Assembly: GCA_035624785.1 (NCBI GenBank)
Contig: DASPQV010000047.1
Location: forward strand, 62,001 to 126,000
DNA length: 64,000 nt
Source of the DNA: JAJZNI01 sp035624785
GTDB lineage: Bacteria > Chloroflexota > Dormibacteria > Aeolococcales > Aeolococcaceae
Reading direction: 5' to 3'
Shown here: in pieces, positions 42,563 to 49,579 of the stretch
Layout of the letters: every line of letters starts with the position of its first letter
How positions within the stretch are numbered: the first letter of the stretch is position 1
Position numbers and translations under genes: made by a program
The notes under the pieces: generated by a model
What the model was told of the DNA's origin: nothing
What the model saw: only the letters and a program-made list of their open reading frames with translations
Database searches by the model: none

Positions 42563-43483
42563 GTGAGGTCAACCGCGGCGCCAGCACTGACGTTCGATGC
42601 GGCGTGGGCGTCGTTCTGCCGAGCCCTGAAGGCTGAGGGTGCGCGGCCGTGGACCTTGACGACCTATACCAGCGCCGCGAACGTCCTGGGCGTCTTTCTG
42701 CGTCAGCGCGGCCTAGCCACCGAGCCGGCCGCGATCACCCGGCAGTCCCTCGAGGAGTTCCTGAGCGACCAGCTGGCTAACCACCAGCCGGCGACGGCGG
42801 CCAACCGCTATAGGGCAATGCGGCGCTTCTTCGGCTGGCTCGAGGCGGAAGGCGAGATCGACGCCTCGCCAATGACCTGGATGCGGAGCCCGCGGGTTCC
42901 GGTCAAGCCGCCCGAGGTCGTTGACGACGCAACCATTACGCTGCTTCTGAGGTCTTGCAACGGGGGGACGTTCGAGGACCGGCGAGACGCGGCGATCCTG
43001 TCGCTGCTGGTTGACACGGGCATGCGGCGATCGGAATGCGCCGGCATTCGCCTCGAGGACGTCGACCTCGACCGGCAGACGGTCAGCGTGACGGGCAGGG
43101 GCTCGCGGACCCGCAGCGTTCCGTTCGGCGCCCAGGCGGCGCGTTCTCTTGACCGCTACCTACGGGTCCGACCCGGTCATCCCAGAGCGGCCAGCGAAAT
43201 GCTCTGGCTCGGGCACGTCGGCGCGATCCAGCCCAACGGCGTCTATCAGATTGTCGAACGCCGGGCGCGGCTGGCTGGCATCGAACAGCGTCTCCGGCCT
43301 CACCTATTCCGTCACACGATGGCGCACAAGTGGCTATCCGCCGGCGGCGAGGAAGGCGACCTCATGAGGATCGCCGGATGGTCGTCTCGGTCCATGCTGG
43401 ATCGGTACGGGGCGGCTGAGCCAGAGGACCGGGCGCGGGCGGCTCACCGCCGACTGTCGCCGCTCGACCGGATGGCCAGATGA
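42563..43483 (+). CDS. Tyrosine recombinase/integrase
   Basis: A 306-residue Xer/phage-type recombinase. The N-terminal SAM-like domain (about 10-95) binds core DNA. The catalytic set is R155 (DTGMRRSE), H247 and R250 (PHLFRHT), W273 in the His/Trp position (IAGWSS) and nucleophile Y282 (MLDRYG). The beta-hairpin Lys of the family, usually GKGxKxR, is replaced by Arg (GRGSRTR, 178-184). It is 84 bp past tRNA-Gly, the common arrangement for an element inserted at that gene. Its stop overlaps the next start as ATGA. Confidence 0.92.
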   Translation: MRSTAAPALTFDAAWASFCRALKAEGARPWTLTTYTSAANVLGVFLRQRGLATEPAAITRQSLEEFLSDQLANHQPATAANRYRAMRRFFGWLEAEGEIDASPMTWMRSPRVPVKPPEVVDDATITLLLRSCNGGTFEDRRDAAILSLLVDTGMRRSECAGIRLEDVDLDRQTVSVTGRGSRTRSVPFGAQAARSLDRYLRVRPGHPRAASEMLWLGHVGAIQPNGVYQIVERRARLAGIEQRLRPHLFRHTMAHKWLSAGGEEGDLMRIAGWSSRSMLDRYGAAEPEDRARAAHRRLSPLDRMAR

Positions 43484-43743
43484 CGCGCGACGATCGGCCG
43501 CACCTCGAGGGAATCACCGGCGAGACGCTTGCTGGTCGGGATATTGAGCAAGCCAGCCGCGAAACGCTGGCAGGACTGGGGCCGCCCGCTTCGGTTCCGC
43601 ACTCGACCGCTACCCCACCGGTCACACGGCGGCGGCGTCGCGTTCGTATTCCGCGCGATATGGGCCGGCCTCTCATTCTCCTTACGATAGCCCTGGTCGC
43701 CCTCACCCTGATGCTGGTGCTAAGGGCATACGGCGTGCTCTGA
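43480..43743 (+). CDS. Small single-pass membrane protein
   Basis: 87 residues from ATG 43480, overlapping the integrase stop. A polar N-terminus (1-48) precedes a basic run (RRRRRVRIPR) and one C-terminal helix (about 62-84). No family recognised. The coupling suggests it is expressed with the integrase. The 176 bp after it (43744-43919) show no gene. Confidence 0.6.
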   Translation: MTRDDRPHLEGITGETLAGRDIEQASRETLAGLGPPASVPHSTATPPVTRRRRRVRIPRDMGRPLILLTIALVALTLMLVLRAYGVL

Positions 43744-43919
43744 ACGGCATGCCCCTGCACCGATAACCGGCTCACACGGCGGCAGCCATCGCATTCACGA
43801 AGTACCCCCCGGACCTCGCCGCCCTGCCAGCTGATTACCGCAGCCGATTGACGATGCTCGAGAATCGCCAGCCGACGTCGCTGGTGATGACTGACGCTGG
43901 CTGCAACCTGGTGGTGGGG

Positions 43920-44426
43920 TCAGACCTCCGGATCTTCGGGTCGTGCCGTTGTCCATATGCGACGTGTCCCTATGCCGTTTAGCTCTGCGGACGCTGTGAG
44001 ACCTGCGACAGCGGCCACCTTCTCGGATGGTAGGTCGCCGATCGGGATGTCTGCCTGAACCTCGCGGACGCCTCTGCGACGGACAAGCCATTGGACGATA
44101 CGGGGAGCAGCTTCACGCATGTATGCGTGGTCCCGGTATCTGGCCGCTGTTTCCCACGCGAGAACAGCGCGACGGTGGTCGTGATACTCAGCATCTGCCC
44201 AGCCAATGATGCTCGCGGGTTTCCAATTGAGCCTGACAACGTAGGCTTCTGGCCACTCGGCGGCGGGATCTCGTTGGGCAAGAATCTGCAGCGATTGGAT
44301 ACTGGGGTGGATACCGGCGGCGTCTAGTTCCTCGAGGGCCGCGCGTGCCTCGCTGACGTCCGTAAGCACTTGGACGCGGATGCGCGGCATCCATTCGTCC
44401 TTGTCCAGCGGGGTTAGTTCGATCAT
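43920..44426 (-). CDS. Acetyltransferase-like accessory protein
   Basis: 168 residues from ATG 44426, chosen because GAGGG lies about 9 nt upstream. The C-terminal half (APRIVQWLVRRRGVREVQAD, then LPSEKVAAVAGLT) resembles the last part of GNAT enzymes, where a helix packs before the N-x-x-S-x-x-x-x-x-x-x-G end. The N-terminal half has no clear match and the acetyl-CoA loop is not obvious. It may be a diverged GNAT or inactive. It is convergent with the integrase pair. Confidence 0.5.
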   Translation of the reverse strand: MIELTPLDKDEWMPRIRVQVLTDVSEARAALEELDAAGIHPSIQSLQILAQRDPAAEWPEAYVVRLNWKPASIIGWADAEYHDHRRAVLAWETAARYRDHAYMREAAPRIVQWLVRRRGVREVQADIPIGDLPSEKVAAVAGLTASAELNGIGTRRIWTTARPEDPEV

Positions 44427-44916
44427 GGCTCTTACCCTCATGGCCGCCCCAACCGGGGCAGCGGTCTGTCGCCGTCAGTCCGAACGGCCGAACCCGCCGG
44501 TGTGTCAGCGGGTTAGTGAGGCCCCCGGCGGGCTCGCCCTTCTCCCGGCCCGGGGCTCGGCGCCGGGGAGACTGGTATCGAAGTACGACGCCGATGGTCG
44601 CGACGGCCGTCGCCGGGCGGTAGGGCGCAAGAGGGTAAATCCTGCGGGACGGATTAGAGCCGGCGCCTTGCGACAGCTCTGGCGATGACGGCTTGCCGGT
44701 GAGATCAGACGACCCCCGCCGCTCGATTGGGCGGTCACATAGTCCCGAGGGTGCATGGGCCGGATGGGCGTTACGATGCGGTGGTGCCCGCAAGGCAAGC
44801 CGTGCGATCGGCCCTAGGTTCGGCCGACAGAGGCGGAGATCAGTGCGGCTTTGCGCCTGTCTGTGCGGTCGCCAACGTCCGGCGCCCGATCGCGCTCGCG
44901 CGGATGGCCAAACGGC
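44427..44916. other. Non-coding stretch at the right side of the accessory patch
   Basis: About 490 bp with no convincing gene on either strand; the open frames found there have poor codon structure. It contains short GC-rich inverted segments such as GCCGGG-type stems near 44530-44570, but no recognised RNA, and no copy of the tRNA-Gly end. Confidence 0.45.
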
Positions 44917-45906
44917 TCAGTCGCGGTTGAAGGACTCCACCCAGCGGGTGAGCCGGTTGGTCAGGTCGGTGAGACTCCCCAGCGTCCTGTCGAGGAGCTC
45001 CCCGAAGCGCTCGGTGTAGTGCTCGACGGCGCTCCGGAGTTCGGCTGACGGAGGAGCTTCCTCACCGCGCCGCACGTACTCCCCGGACATGATCCGGTCG
45101 TAGTCGCCACTCTTCACCCAGCGGGTCAGCTCGTAGACGCGCCGGACCGGGAAGGGGTGAGGCGAGAGGAGCTCGAAGGGCAGCCGCTGCTGCCGGTCGA
45201 AGATGTCGTCCCACTTGACGTATTCGTCGGCCTGCTGGATGAAGGCGTCGACGCTCAGGCCCTCGGGGCCGCCTCCGGCCAGCTTCATCAGGGCGCGGCA
45301 GGGCACTATCGGGTCCCCCACCACGAGCGCCGCGGCGCGGTCGCAGCTGAGCTCGGCGGCCCGGTACCAGGCCAGCAGGACGGAAATCAGGGCCTGGAGC
45401 GGCACCCGTCCCGAGAGCGGGAGGCGCGGGACGGCGAAGCGCAGCAGCAGCTCGAGGGTGGTCCGGTAGCGAACGTGCTCGGAGAGCACGTGACCGGCCT
45501 CGTGGGCGAGCACGGCCCGGAGCTCCTGCGCGTCGAGCATGGGGACGATGCCCGACTGGATCAGGACCGTGGGGCGCTGGGCGCCCAGGGTCAGCGCGCT
45601 TGCCCTGGGGTTCTGGATGAGGTGGAGGGTCGGCACCGTCGTGATGTCGAGGGCGGTGTAGGCGTCGCGGTGGGCTTCCCAGACGCGGGGCAGCTGCTTC
45701 TCCCCGAGGCGGACGCTGTTGCCCAGCAGGAGCTGCATGAGCCTCCGCTCGATGGTCAGCTCCAGGAGCTTCTTGACCAGGGGGTCGAAGAAGGGGAGGC
45801 GGTGGAGGGCGGCGGTGGCCGCCCGGTCCGCCGGGTGCTCGTATGCCTTGGCGCTGATGGCGGTGAACGGCGGCCGGGTCGACGCCGCCGGTGCCTTGTC
45901 GCTCAT
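44917..45906 (-). CDS. M48-family zinc metalloprotease
   Basis: 329 residues. The zinc motif is H135-EAG-H139 (VLAHEAGHVLSEH), and the third ligand is probably E185 in WYRAAELSCDRAA, the usual E-x-x-x-D pattern of M48 enzymes. Hydrophobic stretches before (VPRLPLSGRVPLQALISVLLAW) suggest loose membrane association rather than a full HtpX layout. The N-terminal 90 residues are basic and helical. Members degrade misfolded membrane proteins or act at the cell surface. Divergent from the cyclophilin gene, 152 nt away. Confidence 0.86.
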   Translation of the reverse strand: MSDKAPAASTRPPFTAISAKAYEHPADRAATAALHRLPFFDPLVKKLLELTIERRLMQLLLGNSVRLGEKQLPRVWEAHRDAYTALDITTVPTLHLIQNPRASALTLGAQRPTVLIQSGIVPMLDAQELRAVLAHEAGHVLSEHVRYRTTLELLLRFAVPRLPLSGRVPLQALISVLLAWYRAAELSCDRAAALVVGDPIVPCRALMKLAGGGPEGLSVDAFIQQADEYVKWDDIFDRQQRLPFELLSPHPFPVRRVYELTRWVKSGDYDRIMSGEYVRRGEEAPPSAELRSAVEHYTERFGELLDRTLGSLTDLTNRLTRWVESFNRD

Positions 45907-46046
45907 GGTCGTGTCCCTGGGCCGGGGCGGTCGGGCTAGGTCTGCGCCCGTGCCCGCGCCGGGGTGTGCAGGCTGAGTCTATCCGCCGACTCGGTGCCGG
46001 GCCAGGCTCGGGCCACCACCGCGAGGGGGCGATCGGGGCCAGGCGA

Positions 46047-46052
46047 TACACT
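46047..46052 (+). promoter_or_regulatory. -10 hexamer for leaderless cyclophilin mRNA
   Basis: TACACT, 6 nt before ATG 46059, with no ribosome site in between. Confidence 0.4.
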
Positions 46053-46058
46053 GCGCCG

Positions 46059-46544
46059 ATGCCGAAGAGCTACCCCCGAGCCGAGCAGGTCATCGATCCC
46101 AGCACCCGCTACATCGCCACCATCGAGACCGACCGTGGCAGCATCGAGATGGTCCTGGATGCGAAGCGGGCCCCCGGAACCGTCAACAACTTCGCGTTCC
46201 TCGCCGGTGAGGGCTTCTACGACGGCCTCACCTTCCACCGCGTGGTCGACGGCTTCGTGATCCAGGGGGGGTGCCCGGAGGGGACCGGCCGGGGCGGCCC
46301 GGGGTACCGCTTCGCGGACGAGCCGGTCCAGGGTGACTACATCATGGGTTCGGTGGCCATGGCCAACTCCGGGCCCAACAGCAACGGCTCCCAGTTCTTC
46401 ATCTCCACGGTGGACAACCGGCACCGTCTGGCCCGCTCGTACAACCTCTTCGGCCAGGTGACCAAGGGGATGGAGGTGGTCAACGCGATCCGCCAGGGCG
46501 ACCTCATGCGCTCGGTGAGGGTCCGGCCGGAGGCAGCCGCCTAG
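46059..46544 (+). CDS. Cyclophilin-type peptidyl-prolyl isomerase
   Basis: A 161-residue cytosolic cyclophilin catalysing proline cis-trans isomerisation. FHRVVDGFVIQGG (about 65-77) contains the catalytic Arg, and NGSQFFIS the substrate groove; GQVTKGMEVV is the usual end region. No signal peptide is seen. The start at ATG 46059 is supported by TACACT 6 nt upstream and by homology beginning at RYIATIETDRG. Confidence 0.93.
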   Translation: MPKSYPRAEQVIDPSTRYIATIETDRGSIEMVLDAKRAPGTVNNFAFLAGEGFYDGLTFHRVVDGFVIQGGCPEGTGRGGPGYRFADEPVQGDYIMGSVAMANSGPNSNGSQFFISTVDNRHRLARSYNLFGQVTKGMEVVNAIRQGDLMRSVRVRPEAAA

Positions 46545-47017
46545 CCCTGCACTTGATCGGGGGAGGCGCGCCGACCTCAGGGGTCGTGTCAACCACCGGG
46601 GTGGAGATCCGGCACGGCAGCCAGCGCACGATCAACCTGGTTGGGGCGATGGTGTTGATGCTTGGATGGGTCCGTCTCCCCGGGGGCCGCGCCGTTCTGG
46701 CAGCCCCTGGGAGGCGAGGGCAGCCGGCGTCGTGGAGGGCCTGGCCGGGCTGCCGGGCTCGGCGGCCCAACCCGAGTTGCTCATCCGAGTGCCGAGTGGG
46801 CTTGTCAAATCGAGACGGCCGGATCTCACACTCTCAGGGCCGGCTGTCCCAGGCACCCTGGGCTGTGTGTCCCAAGAGCGAGACGTTCGCTCCGATCAGG
46901 CGCGATTCCCCGGGGGGATCACCCGGCTTGGCGATTGACAGGTTGAACGAGGAGCGTGTATGACGTTAGCCGCCCGGCACCCGCCGCGGCCGCAGCCTGC
47001 TTCACGGATGGATCTAT
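46545..47017 (+). promoter_or_regulatory. Intergenic region with promoter for the liv operon
   Basis: 473 bp without a credible gene. TTGACA (46935-46940), 18 bp and TATGAC (46959-46964) form a good promoter with a leader of about 47 nt before livJ. A 6-bp hairpin CCCAGG-CAC-CCTGGG lies at 46848-46862, upstream of the promoter; its role is unknown. Confidence 0.55.
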
Positions 47018-48325
47018 ATGACCAGATCTCTTCGGCTCACACCTGTCCTTCTGATGCTCGCCCTGGCGGCCGCCGCGTGCGGGTCGACGTCGAGTACCCC
47101 CGCGAGCAGCTCGAGCTCGAGCTCGAGCAGCAGCAGCGCTCCCAGTGGCCTCGCTGCCTGTACCGGCACGGTCACCGTCGCCACCGAGCTGCCGGTCAGC
47201 GGCAACGATGCCTCCGACGGCGTCCCGACCCAGAACGGCGCCACCCTGGCCGTGGATCAGGCCAACGCCAACAAGACCCTGGGCGGCTGCACCCTCACGC
47301 TGATCAACAAGGACGACACCAGCGCCCAGACCGGCGCCCATGATCCCACCCAGGGCGCCTCCAACATGACCGCCCTGGCCGGCAACCAGTCGGTGGTGGG
47401 CGTGGTCGGGGCCTTCAACTCCAGCGTCTGCGAGGCCGAGGAGCCGATCTCCAACGCCGCCGACCTGGTCCAGATCAGCCCGTCGTGCACCAACCCCGGA
47501 CTGACGATCCCGGGGTCCAACTCGAGCATCGACACCAACTCGCTGCGGCCCAGCGGGAAGATCACCTTCTTCCGGGTCTGCACCACCGACATCGGCCAGG
47601 GCGCCGGCCTCGCCCAGGTGGCCAAGAGCACCCTGAACGCCACCAAGGCGTACGTCTTCGATGACCAGGAGACCTACGGCGCCGGCCTGGCCGCCACCTT
47701 CATCACGGACTTCACCAAGCTGGGCGGCACCGTGGTCGGGCACTCCAGCCTGCCCAGCACCACGACCGACTTCACCAGCGAGCTGACCCAGGCCAAGAGT
47801 GACGGGGCAGACCTGATCTTCTTCGGCGGCACGTCCTCCACCGGCGGCGGCATCATCCGCAAGCAGATGGCCTCCGTCGGCCTGGGCAGCCTCCCCTTCC
47901 TGGGCGGTGACGGCATCCAGGACACCCAGTTCTTCACCGAGGCCGGCTCGGCCGGCGACGGCGCCTACAGCACCATCGCGGCGCCCAACACCGCTGATCT
48001 GCCCACCGCCGCCACCTTCGTCTCGGATTACACGGCGAAGTTCAACAGCGCTCCGGGTGCTTACTCGGCCAACGCCTTCGACGCGATGAACATCATCATC
48101 ACCGCGATCAAGCAGGCAATCACCGCCAACGGCGGCAAGATCCCGACCAGCCCGGCGGCGTTCCGCGAGTCGGTCCGGGCCAACGTGGCCGCCATCAACT
48201 ACAGCGGCGCCATCGGCACGACCAGCTTCGACAGCAACGGGGACACCACCAACAAGCTGCTCACCCTCTGGGTCGGCAAGAACGGTCAGTGGACCTACAG
48301 CTCCACCCTGACGGTCCAGGGCTGA
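47018..48325 (+). CDS. livJ: Branched-chain amino-acid ABC transporter, substrate-binding lipoprotein
   Basis: 435 residues with a lipoprotein signal peptide: MTRSLRLTPVLLML and a lipobox ending LAAAAC. A Ser-rich spacer (about 27-42) leads to the type-I periplasmic-binding fold, starting TVATELPVSGNDASDG with AVDQANANKTLGG, and ending VGKNGQWTYSSTL. The ligand is inferred to be a branched-chain or related amino acid from operon context only. It is the first gene of livJHMGF. Confidence 0.9.
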   Translation: MTRSLRLTPVLLMLALAAAACGSTSSTPASSSSSSSSSSSAPSGLAACTGTVTVATELPVSGNDASDGVPTQNGATLAVDQANANKTLGGCTLTLINKDDTSAQTGAHDPTQGASNMTALAGNQSVVGVVGAFNSSVCEAEEPISNAADLVQISPSCTNPGLTIPGSNSSIDTNSLRPSGKITFFRVCTTDIGQGAGLAQVAKSTLNATKAYVFDDQETYGAGLAATFITDFTKLGGTVVGHSSLPSTTTDFTSELTQAKSDGADLIFFGGTSSTGGGIIRKQMASVGLGSLPFLGGDGIQDTQFFTEAGSAGDGAYSTIAAPNTADLPTAATFVSDYTAKFNSAPGAYSANAFDAMNIIITAIKQAITANGGKIPTSPAAFRESVRANVAAINYSGAIGTTSFDSNGDTTNKLLTLWVGKNGQWTYSSTLTVQG

Positions 48326-48351
48326 CGCGGGGTAGAGTCCGAGATAATTGA

Positions 48352-48376
48352 AGGGGGAGGCGATCCGCCTCCCCCT
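48352..48376 (+). terminator. Intercistronic hairpin between livJ and livH
   Basis: A perfect 11-bp stem, AGGGGGAGGCG/CGCCTCCCCCT, with an ATC loop, followed by CTTCC. It ends 27 nt before the livH start. Partial termination or mRNA stabilisation would let the binding protein be made in excess over the permeases. Confidence 0.65.
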
Positions 48377-48403
48377 CTTCCTCGCAGCTGAAGGAATGGG
48401 CGG

Positions 48404-49579
48404 ATGAGTGCAGCCACCGAGGCCGCGGTCCCCGGCCAGCGGCCCGCCATCCGGGTCCGGCGCCGGTTCCATTTCGGCCTCAGCCAGCGCCAGTTCCTGG
48501 TGGTGCTGGTAGCCGTATTCATCCTTCTATTCGTTCTGATGGTGCTCGAGTCCGGAGCTGCCACGGCCGGCAATGAGGTCTGGCGCGGCCTGGTCCTGGG
48601 CGCCATCTACGCCCTGATCGCGGTGGGCTACACGCTGGTGTACGGGATCATCGAGCTGATCAACTTCGCCCACGGCGATGTCTTCACGCTGAGCTGCTTC
48701 TACTCGATCTTCCTGGCCGGCATCCCGGGGGTCCAGCCTGGCTTCTTCCAGCGCTTCTTCGGCTTCAACCTGAACGCCCTGGCCGGTTCCGGGCCGGGCG
48801 GGCTGGTGCTGGCGCTGCTCATCATCTTCCCGATCACGATGACCCTGGCCGGGCTGACCGGCGTGCTCATCGAACGGGTCGCCTACCGCCGGCTGCGCGA
48901 TGCGCCGCGGCTGGCGCCCCTGATCACCGCGGTCGGCGTCTCCTTCCTCCTCGAGGGGATCATGTTCGCCTTCTTCATTCCGCCGGCCCCACCCGGGCAC
49001 CCGGGCTACGCCACCCCGGGGTCGGCCTATCCCACCGGCGAGGACGGCTGGATCCCCACCACCCAGGTGCTCTTCCACCTCGGGGGCAGCAACGGCGTGA
49101 TCATCGGCGCCAACGACATGCTGGTGGTCGTGGTCGCCATCGTGGCCATGTTCGCGCTCTCCGGGTTCATCCGTTACAGCCGGACCGGCAAGGCGATGCG
49201 GGCATCGGCTCAGAACCGTGACGCCGCGCTCCTCTGCGGGATCAACATCAACCGCACCATCGCCGCCACCTTCTTCATCGGCTCGGCAATGGCCGCGGTG
49301 GGCGGCATCATCTACTCGATGCACTACCACACCATCACCTGGAACCAGGGCTACCAGTTCGGCCTGATCGCGTTCACGGCCGCGGTCCTGGGAGGCATCG
49401 GCAACATCGTGGGCGCGGGCATCGGCGGTTTCCTGATCGGGCTGATCGAGTCCTTCACCGTCACCCTCCTTCCCAACGGTGGGTCGTGGGCTCTGATCGT
49501 GGTTTTCGCAGTTCTGATCCTGGTGCTGACCTTGCAGCCCACCGGGCTGCTGGGCATGAGGGTCCCCGACCGTGCCTGA
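48404..49579 (+). CDS. livH: Branched-chain amino-acid ABC transporter, permease LivH
   Basis: A 391-residue inner-membrane permease. After an extra N-terminal segment of about 45 residues (including one hydrophobic helix) comes the family opening LGAIYALIAVGYTLVYGIIELINFAHGD, and the C-terminus has GLIAFTAAVLGGIGNIVGAGIGG, the coupling-loop region. An insertion of about 45 residues (about 195-235) lengthens an outer loop. livM overlaps its end by 8 nt. Confidence 0.93.
   Translation: MSAATEAAVPGQRPAIRVRRRFHFGLSQRQFLVVLVAVFILLFVLMVLESGAATAGNEVWRGLVLGAIYALIAVGYTLVYGIIELINFAHGDVFTLSCFYSIFLAGIPGVQPGFFQRFFGFNLNALAGSGPGGLVLALLIIFPITMTLAGLTGVLIERVAYRRLRDAPRLAPLITAVGVSFLLEGIMFAFFIPPAPPGHPGYATPGSAYPTGEDGWIPTTQVLFHLGGSNGVIIGANDMLVVVVAIVAMFALSGFIRYSRTGKAMRASAQNRDAALLCGININRTIAATFFIGSAMAAVGGIIYSMHYHTITWNQGYQFGLIAFTAAVLGGIGNIVGAGIGGFLIGLIESFTVTLLPNGGSWALIVVFAVLILVLTLQPTGLLGMRVPDRA

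Larger units (their letters stand above)
42471..44916. mobile_element. Integrated element or remnant at tRNA-Gly
   Basis: This patch begins at the tRNA 3' end and includes a tyrosine recombinase, a small membrane protein, a GNAT-like gene and AT-richer non-coding DNA. Codon use and G+C are lower than in flanking genes. No direct repeat of the tRNA 3' end was found to its right, so the right boundary is a guess placed before the M48 protease gene; the element may be decayed. Confidence 0.5.

Noticed and set aside
44427..44916. Small proteins on either strand in the accessory patch
   Set aside because: Frames are Arg/Pro-rich and lack ribosome sites or homology cues.
46848..46862. CCCAGG-CAC-CCTGGG hairpin as a riboswitch or terminator
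   Set aside because: It lies upstream of the liv promoter, is only 6 bp and lacks further conserved structure or a U-tract.
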